Source: Gammaproteobacteria bacterium (GTDB lineage Bacteria; Pseudomonadota; Gammaproteobacteria; GCA-002705445; GCA-002716945). Taken from it: DNA of 64,000 bases. The stretch is taken from positions 1 through 64,000 of the forward strand of contig JADHNN010000004.1 of NCBI GenBank assembly GCA_016779485.1, read 5' to 3'. Positions 54,750 through 64,000 of the stretch are shown here, one piece after another. The position numbers and the translations under genes are program-made. Below the pieces are notes generated by a model that was not told the origin of the DNA, did no database searches, and was given only the letters and a program-made list of their open reading frames with translations. Position 1 is the first letter of the stretch, and each line of letters starts with the position of its first letter.

Positions 54750-57166
54750 TTAATTACAAAATTGATAAGTTTATTTGGAACATATATTAATTTGACAATT
54801 TCTTTGTCATTTATGTATTCTTGAACCTTACTGTCATCTTTAGCAAGCTTTATAACATCCTCTTTTCTAAGTTTAGTATTAATATCAACTCTACTTCTCA
54901 GTTTACCATTAATTTGAATAATTATCTGAACTTCCTGGTTCTCGTCAACTGTATCAAAGATTTCTGGCCATACAGGATTTAATGCTTGATCTTCATTAAA
55001 TTCTGATAAAACTGCATAGCATATATGGGGTGTAATTGGATATAATAATTTAGCTATAGTTTCAATGCTCTTTGTTGCGGTATGACTGCTCATAGTTTTT
55101 GCTTCAAAATTTTTTGATATGAAGTTGAGCAGTTCCATTATAGCTGCAATAGCGGTATTATAAGATTTTCTCTCAAAAATATCCGTTGTGACTTTATTTA
55201 TTATATTGTTAGTTTTGATTAATATATTATTATCATTTGAAGTATCCTCATTTTTATGAGAAGTTTTAATTAGATAAGATAATTTCCAAAATCTCTTCAG
55301 AAACTTATAGCCGCCTTCAATAGCTGAGTCTGACCACTCTAGATTCTGTTCTGGTGGGGCTGCGAATAAGATAAAGAATCTGATTGTATCTGCGCCATAT
55401 TTATTAATAATCATATCTGGATCAACCGTATTGCCTTTGGATTTTGACATTTTAGCGCCATCTTTGAGAACCATACCCTGAGAAAGTAATGCATTGAATG
55501 GTTCGTCATTATCTACTAACCCTTCATCTTTAAGTAATTTGAAAAAAAACCTAGCATATAAAAGATGGAGAATAGCATGCTCTATGCCGCCAACATATTG
55601 ATCAACCGGCAGCCATGGTTTTAATTTTTTATCAAATATTTCATCTTTGTTATTAGGATCTAAAAATCTTAGATAATACCAAGAAGACTCGAAAAACGTA
55701 TCGAAGGTATCGGTCTCTCTAGTAGCTCTTTTTCCTGTGCGAGGACAAATAATATTTTTCCATTTTTCGTTTTTATCAAGAGGATTACCTTCACCACTAA
55801 GATCCACGTCTTTAGGGAGCTTGATAGGCAAATCTTCTTCGGGTACAGGATGTACTGTGCCATCATCTAGATAATATACCGGAATAGGACATCCCCAATA
55901 CCTTTGTCTTGATATTCCCCAGTCGCGTAATCGAAAAGATGTAACTTCTTCCCCTAATTTATTTTTAACAAAATATTCTGATATTTTGTTCAAGGCTTCT
56001 TGAGAGTTGACCCCATTAAACATATCAGAATTAATTAATGTACCTTGATCTAGAAAAGGTAAATCAGATTTTTTATTTTCACTTTCTATAACTCTAGTAA
56101 TCTCTAGATTAAACTGATTTGCAAATTCATAATCTCGCGTATCGTGGGCCGGCACGCCCATAACTACACCTGTGCCATATCCATCCACTATATAATTTGC
56201 TATCCATATAGGTATTTTCTTTTTTGTAATAGGATGATAGCAATATTGATCTGTAAAAATGCCATCTTTATCTATTTTTGCCATTGCTTCTTCTGATACT
56301 TTTGATGACTGATATTTTTTAATAAATTCTTTTATATACTTATTGCTCTCAGAGAGACTTTTTGCTGTCGGATGATTAATACTAATAGCTATAAATGAAA
56401 CTCCAAAAATAGTATCGGGCCTTGTTGTAAATGCAGTGTATAGATAGTCGTTATTACAAGATTTAAAATTTATATTCAATCCTTTTGATTTACCTATCCA
56501 ATTCTTTTGCATTAATTTAACTGATTCGGGCCAACCAGAGAGTTTATCAAGGTCATTTAATAATACATCTGCATACTCTGTTATTTTCAAAAACCATTGG
56601 GGTATTTCTTTTCTTTCTACCTTTGCTCCTGATCTCCATCCTTTTCCATCAATGACTTGCTCATTTGCCAGTACTGTTTGATCAACAGGATCCCAATTAA
56701 CCTCTGATAACTTCCTGTAAACAAGCCCTTTCTTTAAAAGTTTAATAAAGAACCATTGTTCCCAGTGGAAATATTCTGGATCAGCTGTAGATAGCTCGTT
56801 TTGCCAATCATACAAGATACCGATATTTTGAAGCTGTTCTCTCATATGATTAATATTTTTTTTAGTCCATTCTTCTGGATGAACATTATTTTTAATGGCA
56901 GCATTCTCTGCAGGTAAGCCAAAAGCATCCCATCCCATCGGTTGAAATACATTTTTTCCTAACATTTTATTGGATCTTGATATTACATCTCCAATTGTAT
57001 AATTTCTTACATGGCCAATATGGAGTTTGCCACTCGGATAAGGGAACATACTAAGCACATAATATTTATTCTTAGAATTTAGAAGTTTATTCTTTTCAGG
57101 TTCTGTTTTTCTCCATATCGATTGAACAGCTTTTTCTATACTAGATGGGTGATAATCTTTGTTCAT
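54746..57166 (-). CDS. leuS: Leucyl-tRNA synthetase
   Basis: The 806-aa class I synthetase has the HIGH motif in FPYPSGKLHIGHVRNYTIGD near residue 45 and KMSKSKGN near 575. An editing domain carries TTRPDTIFGVSFIA and the GTGVVMGVPAHDTRDYEF Asp site. Length is slightly below E. coli LeuS (860 aa). It overlaps lnt by 4 nt and lptE by 4 nt. Confidence 0.97.
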   Translation of the reverse strand: MNKDYHPSSIEKAVQSIWRKTEPEKNKLLNSKNKYYVLSMFPYPSGKLHIGHVRNYTIGDVISRSNKMLGKNVFQPMGWDAFGLPAENAAIKNNVHPEEWTKKNINHMREQLQNIGILYDWQNELSTADPEYFHWEQWFFIKLLKKGLVYRKLSEVNWDPVDQTVLANEQVIDGKGWRSGAKVERKEIPQWFLKITEYADVLLNDLDKLSGWPESVKLMQKNWIGKSKGLNINFKSCNNDYLYTAFTTRPDTIFGVSFIAISINHPTAKSLSESNKYIKEFIKKYQSSKVSEEAMAKIDKDGIFTDQYCYHPITKKKIPIWIANYIVDGYGTGVVMGVPAHDTRDYEFANQFNLEITRVIESENKKSDLPFLDQGTLINSDMFNGVNSQEALNKISEYFVKNKLGEEVTSFRLRDWGISRQRYWGCPIPVYYLDDGTVHPVPEEDLPIKLPKDVDLSGEGNPLDKNEKWKNIICPRTGKRATRETDTFDTFFESSWYYLRFLDPNNKDEIFDKKLKPWLPVDQYVGGIEHAILHLLYARFFFKLLKDEGLVDNDEPFNALLSQGMVLKDGAKMSKSKGNTVDPDMIINKYGADTIRFFILFAAPPEQNLEWSDSAIEGGYKFLKRFWKLSYLIKTSHKNEDTSNDNNILIKTNNIINKVTTDIFERKSYNTAIAAIMELLNFISKNFEAKTMSSHTATKSIETIAKLLYPITPHICYAVLSEFNEDQALNPVWPEIFDTVDENQEVQIIIQINGKLRSRVDINTKLRKEDVIKLAKDDSKVQEYINDKEIVKLIYVPNKLINFVIK

Positions 57167-58611
57167 AGTCTCTTCGATGTTTTATATAACTTAAAAAGTA
57201 ATGACAAAAATAGTAACATCAAAATGCCTAGATCCCCAAATTGAGAATATATTGACTTATTAAGCCCAATATAGGCAAATCCATTCATCTCTCCTTCACT
57301 ATTATTGGAAATTTGATCAACAATAACTCCATTATTATTAATTACAGCACTTATACCCGTGTTTGTTGCTCTCAAAATATATCTATTAAACTCTAAAGCT
57401 CTTATTTGTGTTATTTGAAGGTGCTGATAAGGAGCAAGACTCTCACCAAACCAACTATCATTACTAATATTAATGATGATCTCATTTCTCATAGTGGAGT
57501 CAATAATATTTGAGAATGTGCTTTCAAAACAAATAATTGGTATTATTTTTAACCTATTTACATAGATTTCATCTTGTTCATCAGAGCCATGTGTAATATT
57601 TGACAGAGGTATAGCAAGTGATTGAGATAACTTAATGAGGGTGTCGTACCATGGTGTATATTCGCCGAATGGTACTAGTTTACGTTTATTATATAATGCA
57701 ATACTGTCTGAGAAGACGACCATACTATTATGAATATTTTCCTTTGATTGAGTAAAGAAGCCAGCAATAATAATTTTTTTATCATTAGAATATTTAATGA
57801 TTTCTCTAAGTAACTCATTATTTTTCATGAGAACGTAAGGAGTTATTGTTTCGGGCAGAATTGTGATATCTGTAGAATCTTTCTTCCTAATATAATTTAT
57901 ATATTTCTGTGATATTTTTTTATACTCTTTAGGGTCATATGATTGATTAGGATATATATTAGGTTGATAAATTGAATAGCTAATTTTCTTTTCGTTGAAT
58001 TCTTCATGATATTTAATATTTGCAGGATATAATAAATAGGTTACAAGAAAGATAAATGATAAATAAATATATTTTTTATCCTGATTAATTAAGGTTTTAT
58101 AAAAAAAAGCACTAATTAATACACATAAGTAAGTAACGAAATAGTTACCAAATATTGGATATATATAATTAAATATAGATGCATTTTGAGAATGTCCAAT
58201 CAAGAGCCATGGAAAGCCTCCTAGAATAATTGATTTAATGTATTCAGCCAATAAAAAAACAAGAGCTATTACATTTAAATTATAAAAACCATTATTACTG
58301 ATAGATTTGTGGAAAAATCCTATTAATATATATGGTGTACTTACTATTAATAACAAAATTATTGTGACAATAAGGCTACTCAAAATATTCATAGACCCAT
58401 AAGAAATTAGACTAATGTTAATCCACGAAATACCAATAATATGTATAAAAAAGAAATATAGAAATGAATATATTACTTTCTTTCTTGTTGAAAGATTTTC
58501 TATAATCATTAGAAATATTATTAAGGATAAAAATATTAATATTTTGAAGTCTAACGGCGAGTATGCTGCCATATAAATAAGAGCTGAAATAAATAAGTAG
58601 AAATAATTCAA
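57163..58611 (-). CDS. lnt: Apolipoprotein N-acyltransferase Lnt
   Basis: Lnt adds the third acyl chain to lipoproteins at the periplasmic face of the inner membrane. The 482-aa protein starts with six to seven spans, including GGFPWLLIGHSQ, then a nitrilase-like domain with the triad Glu in TILPETITP, Lys in NKRKLVPFGEYTPW and Cys in PIICFESTF. A final span lies near the C-terminus. It overlaps corC by 4 nt. Confidence 0.95.
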   Translation of the reverse strand: MNYFYLFISALIYMAAYSPLDFKILIFLSLIIFLMIIENLSTRKKVIYSFLYFFFIHIIGISWINISLISYGSMNILSSLIVTIILLLIVSTPYILIGFFHKSISNNGFYNLNVIALVFLLAEYIKSIILGGFPWLLIGHSQNASIFNYIYPIFGNYFVTYLCVLISAFFYKTLINQDKKYIYLSFIFLVTYLLYPANIKYHEEFNEKKISYSIYQPNIYPNQSYDPKEYKKISQKYINYIRKKDSTDITILPETITPYVLMKNNELLREIIKYSNDKKIIIAGFFTQSKENIHNSMVVFSDSIALYNKRKLVPFGEYTPWYDTLIKLSQSLAIPLSNITHGSDEQDEIYVNRLKIIPIICFESTFSNIIDSTMRNEIIINISNDSWFGESLAPYQHLQITQIRALEFNRYILRATNTGISAVINNNGVIVDQISNNSEGEMNGFAYIGLNKSIYSQFGDLGILMLLFLSLLFKLYKTSKRL

Positions 58612-59444
58612 GTGCTGTTATTATCTTTTTTAATTACTAATTGTACTCTATTAATTTTTTTAGAATCTGCTGAGATAACAGTAAAAACTAAATTATTAAT
58701 TTCAATAATTTCTTGTTTTTTAGGAACTCGCTCAAATTTGTTAATGAGAAAACCGCCTATAGTTTCTATGTCCTCATCTATAAGTGATGATCTAAATCTT
58801 TCATTAAAGTCATCTAAAGTAAGCAGAGCATCAATAATATATTTATTTGAAGCCTGCTGAATTATGAACTCTTTTGAGAACACATCATGTTCATCGTCTA
58901 TTTCGCCAATTATTTCTTCAATCAAGTCCTCAAGAGTAACTAGTCCAGACACATTACTGTGTTCATCAATAACTATAGCAATATGATTTCTACTTGCTTT
59001 AAAATCATTTAACAGTACATTCAACCTTTTACTTTCGGGTATAAAAGTTGCCTGCCTCATATAATCATGGAGGTCAAAGTCATCCATCATATTGATTTGG
59101 TTTTTTAGCAAATCTTTCGCATGAAGTATTCCTATAATCTCATCAAGCTTACCGTTGATTACAGGAAACCTAGAATGCCCAGATTCTATAACTTTTGTAA
59201 TTACTGTATTTAACTCATCATTTACATCAATGGCTATCATATGTGGCCTTGGAATCATTATCTCTCTCACTGGTATTTCTGATACGCTGAATACACCTAA
59301 TATCATCTGGTAAGAATCTTGTGTTATAAGATTATCCTTTGCAGCTGTCTCAAGTAATGATATAAGATCTTTTTTATCTTTTGGGTTATCTGCCAAAAGA
59401 TCCTTAATTCTATTAATCCATGAAATATCTTTAGATTCTTTCAT
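58608..59444 (-). CDS. corC: CorC/HlyC-type CBS domain protein (YbeX)
   Basis: The soluble protein of about 278 aa has two CBS domains (SVSEIPVREIMIPRPHMIAIDVND near residue 50, and IAIVIDEHSNVSGLVTLEDLIEEIIGEIDDEHD near 155) and a C-terminal CorC_HlyC transporter-associated domain (TIGGFLINKFERVPKKQE). E. coli CorC is linked to Mg2+/Co2+ efflux and envelope function. I prefer the ATG at 59444 (MKESKDISW) over 59456; both overlap ybeY slightly. It sits in the miaB-phoH-ybeY-corC-lnt run. Confidence 0.92.
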   Translation of the reverse strand: MKESKDISWINRIKDLLADNPKDKKDLISLLETAAKDNLITQDSYQMILGVFSVSEIPVREIMIPRPHMIAIDVNDELNTVITKVIESGHSRFPVINGKLDEIIGILHAKDLLKNQINMMDDFDLHDYMRQATFIPESKRLNVLLNDFKASRNHIAIVIDEHSNVSGLVTLEDLIEEIIGEIDDEHDVFSKEFIIQQASNKYIIDALLTLDDFNERFRSSLIDEDIETIGGFLINKFERVPKKQEIIEINNLVFTVISADSKKINRVQLVIKKDNNST

Positions 59445-59889
59445 AAGGGTTACCATAGTTCATATCTTGTAATATTTTAACTTCTATACTTTCCATGCAT
59501 AAACGATCTTTTTTTATTTTATGATCATATCCTTGAAGATGAAGCATCGAATGTATAATCATATGTGCCCAACGTAAATTTGTAGATAATTCATATTTTT
59601 TAGATTCATAGTTAATGATTTCTGGACATAAGACTATATCACCAGATAATAATTCAGAATCATTGTTAGGAAAAGTAAGTACGTTTGTTGGATAATCATT
59701 ATTCAAGTACTTATTATTCAACGTTCTTATTCTTTTTTTCCCAGCGAAAATTATATTAATCTGAGAAGACAGTTCTGCTAAAAGACTTTTTAATATCCAT
59801 TTCTTCATATTAACTGTGGTAGGTATGTAATGATTTTTAATATAAGTTATATAGTTAATTTTTATTTTTTTTTCTTTTTTCATATTCAT
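59431..59889 (-). CDS. ybeY: Endoribonuclease YbeY
   Basis: YbeY is a zinc RNase for 16S rRNA 3'-end maturation and ribosome quality control. The 152-aa protein has the His motif HSMLHLQGYDH near residue 113 (HxxLHLxGYDH), with TNVLTFPN and GDIVLCPEII upstream. It overlaps phoH by 35 nt at the tracked start; a later Met would shorten the overlap. It overlaps corC at the other end. Confidence 0.94.
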   Translation of the reverse strand: MNMKKEKKIKINYITYIKNHYIPTTVNMKKWILKSLLAELSSQINIIFAGKKRIRTLNNKYLNNDYPTNVLTFPNNDSELLSGDIVLCPEIINYESKKYELSTNLRWAHMIIHSMLHLQGYDHKIKKDRLCMESIEVKILQDMNYGNPYERI

Positions 59890-60826
59890 TAATTATCGAT
59901 GTGACAATTTTATGTCTCATCACATCTTTTGGTTCAAAGTGTACCGCATCGATTCCTTTGATGTTCAAAATAAACTCAAGACAGTCTTTAAGGCCTGATT
60001 GAGCTTCACGGGGTAAGTCAATTTGACTTACGTCACCCGTAACTACAGTAGAAGAACCGTAGCCTATTCTCGTAAGAAACATTTGCATTTGAGATGTAGT
60101 AGTGTTTTGCGCTTCATCTAATATAATAAATGCATCATTTAAGGTCCTACCTCTCATATATGCAAGTGGAGCTATTTCGATTATATTTTTCTCTAGTAAC
60201 TTATTAACATTTTCAAATCCTAAGCATTCATACAATGAATCATATAAAGGCTGTAAGTATGGATCAATTTTCTCAGCAAGATCGCCCGGTAAAAATCCAA
60301 GCTTTTCACCTGCTTCTATGGCTGGTCTAACAAGAACAATTTTTTTAACTTCTCTCTGTTCTAATGCGTCCACTGCGCATGCAACTGCAAGAAATGTTTT
60401 ACCTGTTCCCGCAGCTCCAATACCAAAGGTTATGGTATTTTTTTTGATGGTTTCAATAAACTTTTTTTGATTATTAGATTTTGGTTTGATAGTATTTTTT
60501 TTTAAATTTAAATCTGTCTTACTACTTTCATCATTAGTAGATAAAAACTCAATAGAATTATTAAGATACAAGTGAAGTTGCTTAGGAGTAATCTCTTCTT
60601 TTTCAGAAAGATCATATATTTTTTCGATAAAGTTAGAGGTACTTGCCACGTTTTCAATTCCACCTGTTATCTTAAATGAATTACCACGATTTGATATTTC
60701 AACATCAAAAAATGATTCTATCTGTCTTATATTTTTATCGAGAAGTCCACATAGATTAATTAGTCGGTCATTATCTATTGGTTCTAACTTAATATGTTGA
60801 TTTGTACTTTTCTTGTTTACTCTCAT
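59855..60826 (-). CDS. ybeZ: PhoH-like ATPase (YbeZ)
   Basis: The protein of about 323 aa has an N-terminal KH-like region (IESFFDVEISNRGNSFKITGG) and the PhoH ATPase with Walker A GAAGTGKTFLAVACAV near residue 135 and Walker B FIILDEAQNTT near 235, plus VTGDVSQIDLP. It acts with YbeY in RNA metabolism; despite the PhoH name it is not tied to the Pho cluster here. I chose the ATG at 60826 (MRVNKKS, GGAAG upstream), 4 bp after the miaB stop, over the tracked TTG at 60844. Confidence 0.94.
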   Translation of the reverse strand: MRVNKKSTNQHIKLEPIDNDRLINLCGLLDKNIRQIESFFDVEISNRGNSFKITGGIENVASTSNFIEKIYDLSEKEEITPKQLHLYLNNSIEFLSTNDESSKTDLNLKKNTIKPKSNNQKKFIETIKKNTITFGIGAAGTGKTFLAVACAVDALEQREVKKIVLVRPAIEAGEKLGFLPGDLAEKIDPYLQPLYDSLYECLGFENVNKLLEKNIIEIAPLAYMRGRTLNDAFIILDEAQNTTTSQMQMFLTRIGYGSSTVVTGDVSQIDLPREAQSGLKDCLEFILNIKGIDAVHFEPKDVMRHKIVTSIINEYEKRKKNKN

Positions 60827-60830
60827 ATAG

Positions 60831-62156
60831 TTATATTCTTCCAATTAAAGAACTTCTGTTTGCGCTTACAATATCCAATTCAATTGTCTTTCCTACGAGT
60901 GACTTTGGTGCTTTAAAATGAACAATTTTATTTGTAAATGTTCTTCCAAAAAGTTCGCCAGATTTTTTCTTCGATTCGCCCTCAACTAATACCTCTTGTT
61001 TGGTGTTAATTAATTTTTCTAGATACTTTCTAGAGTTTTTTCTAATGATATCTTGCACAACTGATAGTCTTTCCTTTTTTATACTTAAAGGAACATCATC
61101 ACCTTCATAAGCAGCGGGTGTTCCAGGTCTTTTACTATAGATAAAACTATAACCATCATCAAAACCAACTTCATCAATAAGATTTATGGTCTCTTCAAAA
61201 TATTGCTTAGTCTCCCCTGGATATCCAACAATAAAATCTGACGTTATACTAATGTCAGGTCTTACCAATCTTACCTTTCTTATCATTTTTTTATACTCAA
61301 GCGTAGTATGTTTGCGTTTCATTCTTGACAAAATAAAATCAGATCCTGATTGCACGGGTAAATGAAGATTGCTACATAACTTATTATTTCTATATTCCTC
61401 AATTAGGTCGTCGGTGAAATCTATGGGGTGAGATGTCGTGTGTCTAATTCTCTGTACACCTTTTATATTTGAAACATATCTTATAAGTTCTGAAAAGTTT
61501 ATTGATTTATTATCTTTTAATCTTATTCCTTTATATGCATTCACATTCTGTCCAAGTAATATTATTTCTTTAACACCATTTTTAACAAGATTAGATATTT
61601 CAAAAATAATTTCATCTAATGTTCTGCTTACTTCCTCGCCTCGAGTATATGGAACAACACAAAAGGTACAATACTTACTACATCCTTCCATAATTGATAC
61701 ATACGCAGATACGCTAGACGAATGAGATTGTGGTAAGTAATCAAACTTTTCTATCAAAGGAAAAGAAACATCAATAGGTTTATGTTCTTTTTCAAGAACG
61801 TCTTCTATCATTTTAGGTAAACGATGCAATGTCTGTGGTCCAAATACTATATCTACTTCTGGTGCCCTGCTACGTATATTTTTTCCCTCTTGTGAGGCAA
61901 CACAACCTCCCACAGCAATCAAAGTTTTTGGTCTGATATTTTTAATTTTTCTCCATCTTCCTAATTCAGAAAATACTTTTTCTTGAGCTTTTTCCCTGAT
62001 AGAACATGTATTTAAAATAAGTAAATCTGCTTTTTGAGGCTCATCAATAGGGGTCATATTAAAATGATGAGAGAGCAGATCTGCAATTTTATTAGAATCA
62101 TACGAATTCATCTGACATCCTTGTGATTTGATGAAATACTTTTTGTTATTTAACAT
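60831..62156 (-). CDS. miaB: tRNA-2-methylthio-N6-dimethylallyladenosine synthase MiaB
   Basis: MiaB adds the methylthio group at A37 of certain tRNAs. The 441-aa radical-SAM enzyme has an N-terminal UPF0004 domain with three cluster cysteines (SQGCQMNSYDS, LNTCSIREKA, AVGGCVASQEG), the radical-SAM motif EGCSKYCTFCVVPYTRGEE and a C-terminal TRAM domain (EVLVEGESKKKSGELFGRT). The 3-bp gap to ssb upstream and the 4-bp gap to ybeZ downstream suggest a common transcript. Confidence 0.97.
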   Translation of the reverse strand: MLNNKKYFIKSQGCQMNSYDSNKIADLLSHHFNMTPIDEPQKADLLILNTCSIREKAQEKVFSELGRWRKIKNIRPKTLIAVGGCVASQEGKNIRSRAPEVDIVFGPQTLHRLPKMIEDVLEKEHKPIDVSFPLIEKFDYLPQSHSSSVSAYVSIMEGCSKYCTFCVVPYTRGEEVSRTLDEIIFEISNLVKNGVKEIILLGQNVNAYKGIRLKDNKSINFSELIRYVSNIKGVQRIRHTTSHPIDFTDDLIEEYRNNKLCSNLHLPVQSGSDFILSRMKRKHTTLEYKKMIRKVRLVRPDISITSDFIVGYPGETKQYFEETINLIDEVGFDDGYSFIYSKRPGTPAAYEGDDVPLSIKKERLSVVQDIIRKNSRKYLEKLINTKQEVLVEGESKKKSGELFGRTFTNKIVHFKAPKSLVGKTIELDIVSANRSSLIGRI

Positions 62157-62159
62157 CTA

Positions 62160-62585
62160 TTAGAAAGGAATATCTTCATCCTTAATGATATCTTGATTTG
62201 AAAAATCATTATTATCTTGCCTTTCTTGAGATCCAAAGTTATCTGAAGTATCAGCCTTGCTACCTACGAATGTGAAATTATCTGAAATGATATCTGTAGA
62301 ATACTTTTCTATACCATCTTTGTCTTGCCACTTTCTAGTTTGTAGTCTTCCTTCAACATACAATTGCTGTCCTTTGCGCACATACTGGCCTATAGTTTCA
62401 GCAGGTTTATTAAAAAATACTACCCTGTGCCATTCTGTTTTATCCTCATAAGATCCAGATTCTTGGTTTTTAAACTTCCTGTTAGTTGCTAACGATAGAT
62501 TTACAACAGCATTTCCGCTAGGCATAAATTTTACTTCAGGATCATTACCCACTCTACCTAACAATATAACTTTATTTACTGACAA
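62160..62585 (-). CDS. ssb: Single-stranded DNA-binding protein
   Basis: The 141-aa SSB has an N-terminal OB-fold ([56 protein letters not shown]). A short polar linker leads to the acidic partner-binding tail DEDIPF. It overlaps the MFS gene by 14 nt. The uvrA-MFS-ssb neighbourhood is like that in Pseudomonas. Confidence 0.97.
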   Translation of the reverse strand: MSVNKVILLGRVGNDPEVKFMPSGNAVVNLSLATNRKFKNQESGSYEDKTEWHRVVFFNKPAETIGQYVRKGQQLYVEGRLQTRKWQDKDGIEKYSTDIISDNFTFVGSKADTSDNFGSQERQDNNDFSNQDIIKDEDIPF

Positions 62586-63738
62586 TATCTGCTCCTATGA
62601 AATTTCGTGAAAGACAAATTAACACCCACATAACAGATATTACAGCAGTAAAAAAGAAAATGCCACTTAATCCATATACATCATAAAGATAGCCTCCTAT
62701 AAAACCACCGAGAAACGTTCCAAAGAACTGGAATGATGTATAAATACTCATCGTCAAACCGCGTGTTTCTTGATTGGTTTGTTTTGAAAGTGATGATGGT
62801 ATACTTGCTTCTAGTACACTGAACGACCCAATATAAAATATTAAAGCAATCATAATTATAAATAAATTAGTATTATAGAATTGGAATGAAAATATTAATG
62901 AAAATGAAAGTATTATTAGAGAAATGTTTTTAACTAGGACAGGATTTTTTCTATCATATCCCAATAAAGGTAAAGTAATTATTAGAGATAATATAAATAT
63001 CGATGAATAAAGCTGAGGGAATTCACTTACTGAAATCAAATATACATCAGTCATCATTACAGGAATAGCAATAAATAACGATGTAAGTACAGTATGTAGA
63101 ACTAAAATATCTATGTAATGAGGTTTTAGCCTTTTATCAAAAACTAAATTCATTATACTAAAATTGAATTGTGCATTTTTAGCAGGTGTGTTTTTAAACG
63201 ATAACATTAAAAAAATACTTAGCATTGTTAACAAGATAATAAATATGAACAAGCCAGACAATTCAAAATATTTAGACAATAATGGTCCAATAATAAATGA
63301 ACTGAAAAAAGCAGTACCAATTGATATGCCAACTATTGCCATGAATATTGTTCTATTATTTTCTGAAGTGCTATCAGATAAAAGAGCCATAAGAGCTCCT
63401 GAAATTGCACCAGCTCCTTGTAATGCTCTACCTATAATAAGATAGTAAATATTGTCTGTTATTGCGCATATAAATGACCCTAAAAGAAATATGGTCAATC
63501 CAATCAATATAATATTTTTCCTTCCAAAAAAATCAGATAACAAACCGAATGGGATTTGCATAATAGCGTTGGTTAAACCGTAGATACCCAGCGTTAGTCC
63601 AATCAGAAAAGGGGTGGACATATTGTACGAATCAGCAAAAACAGATAGGACAGGAAATATCATGAATGCACCTAACATTCTGAAAAAATATATTAAGGTA
63701 ATTAATATAACTGATTTTTTTTCTACACTCGTAAACAT
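62572..63738 (-). CDS. MFS transporter
   Basis: The inner-membrane protein of about 388 aa has twelve predicted spans. The MFS loop 2-3 motif is [14 protein letters not shown], near residue 70, and [21 protein letters not shown] follows in the fourth and fifth spans. I chose the ATG at 63738 ([12 protein letters not shown]), because the 34 extra tracked residues do not fit an MFS start. The substrate is unknown; relatives between uvrA and ssb are drug-efflux-like. It is divergent from uvrA. Confidence 0.9.
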   Translation of the reverse strand: MFTSVEKKSVILITLIYFFRMLGAFMIFPVLSVFADSYNMSTPFLIGLTLGIYGLTNAIMQIPFGLLSDFFGRKNIILIGLTIFLLGSFICAITDNIYYLIIGRALQGAGAISGALMALLSDSTSENNRTIFMAIVGISIGTAFFSSFIIGPLLSKYFELSGLFIFIILLTMLSIFLMLSFKNTPAKNAQFNFSIMNLVFDKRLKPHYIDILVLHTVLTSLFIAIPVMMTDVYLISVSEFPQLYSSIFILSLIITLPLLGYDRKNPVLVKNISLIILSFSLIFSFQFYNTNLFIIMIALIFYIGSFSVLEASIPSSLSKQTNQETRGLTMSIYTSFQFFGTFLGGFIGGYLYDVYGLSGIFFFTAVISVMWVLICLSRNFIGADIVSK

Positions 63739-63801
63739 CAAACAATTATAGCATATGCAAAGTGTTGAGTTTATGGATATAAAAAATGTTATTATTGTCC
63801 G

Positions 63802-64000
63802 ATGGATAAGTTTATCAAAATAAAAGGCGCTCGTACCCATAACCTTAAAAATATTGATCTCAAACTTCCAAAAAATAATCTGATTACTATTACAGGTCTA
63901 TCTGGTTCAGGAAAATCCTCTCTTGCATTCGATACAATATTTGCTGAAGGCCAGAGAAGATATGTCGAATCATTATCTACTTATGCTAGACAATTTTTAT
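63802..64000 (+). CDS. uvrA: Excinuclease ABC subunit A (N-terminal fragment)
   Basis: Only about 66 codons lie in the window; the frame is open at the right edge. [20 protein letters not shown] and the Walker [21 protein letters not shown] followed by [15 protein letters not shown] are unmistakable for UvrA, the damage-recognition ATPase of nucleotide excision repair. The ORF track omits it. I find no LexA-type CTG-N10-CAG box in the 63-bp gap before it. Confidence 0.97.
   Translation, partial: MDKFIKIKGARTHNLKNIDLKLPKNNLITITGLSGSGKSSLAFDTIFAEGQRRYVESLSTYARQFL

Noticed and set aside
59855-60826. phoH as part of the phosphate regulon
   Set aside because: It is the YbeZ type in the miaB-ybeZ-ybeY-corC-lnt operon and no Pho box is near.
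1-64000. tRNA, rRNA, CRISPR arrays, insertion sequences or prophage genes
   Set aside because: I looked for T-loop GTTCRA patterns, regular spaced repeats, transposase or integrase motifs and found none in the gaps.

Overview
This is a 64 kb stretch of chromosome from an AT-rich bacterium (about one-third G+C by eye, not computed). Gene content and order point to a gammaproteobacterium, probably a marine, streamlined lineage of the SAR86 or SUP05/Thioglobus kind. The clade is an inference. Supporting points are Gram-negative envelope genes (lptE, lnt, yhdP, porin, btuB), ampD-ampE, and Pseudomonas-like neighbourhoods (uvrA-MFS-ssb; miaB-phoH-ybeY-corC-lnt-leuS-lptE; proA-nadD-rsfS; yhdP-nitrilase-tldD-pmbA; nrdA with two ATP-cones). 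Intergenic gaps are very short and gene ends overlap often. I see no tRNA, rRNA, CRISPR array, transposase, integrase or prophage gene, so the window reads as core genome.

Layout. 1-6.4 kb: the end of mpl, msrB, a LON-domain protein, ilvD, rnd, ampD-ampE and queH. 6.4-10.2 kb: tatD plus a three-gene set that looks like malate-CoA ligase (mtkB, mtkA; SucD/SucC relatives) and malyl-CoA lyase. 10.3-14.6 kb: an ABC-2 exporter pair, then a short class-II-like cobalamin riboswitch ahead of a BtuB-type receptor and a DUF6580-like membrane protein. 14.6-18.97 kb: nrdA, an untracked 49-aa membrane ORF and nrdB, behind a promoter with two NrdR boxes and a DnaA box. 19-21 kb: mgtE and a small secreted protein. 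21-33.7 kb: a phosphate-starvation block: porin, arsC, ppx, ppk1, phoB, phoU, pstB, pstA, pstC, an aquaporin, pstS and phoR, with matching Pho boxes before pstS and before the porin. 33.8-38.6 kb: an unrecognised 371-aa protein, alsT, nadC, nhaA and a small secreted protein. 38.6-48.4 kb: pmbA, tldD, nitrilase, yhdP, rsfS, nadD, proA and holA. 48.4-53.5 kb: a beta-hydroxyacid dehydrogenase, a cysteine-free Irr-like Fur protein, a DUF3501/Fe-S oxidoreductase/rubrerythrin operon behind a perfect 19-bp palindrome, pyrD and a small unknown. 53.6-64 kb: an MBL hydrolase, lptE, leuS, lnt, corC, ybeY, phoH, miaB, ssb, an MFS transporter and the start of uvrA.

How they work together. The phosphate block joins sensing (PhoR-PhoB-PhoU), uptake (porin, PstSCAB), polyphosphate turnover (Ppk1, Ppx) and, by inference, disposal of arsenate that enters with phosphate (ArsC plus an AqpS-like channel). 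The B12 block couples a riboswitch to an outer-membrane receptor and a candidate inner-membrane partner. The mtkA-mtkB-mcl set would interconvert malate with acetyl-CoA and glyoxylate. The rubrerythrin operon and its Irr/PerR-like neighbour look like an iron or peroxide response module. No dramatic new system is evident. The most interesting items are the 49-aa nrd ORF, the riboswitch-linked membrane protein, the phosphate-arsenic linkage and the Irr-type operator.
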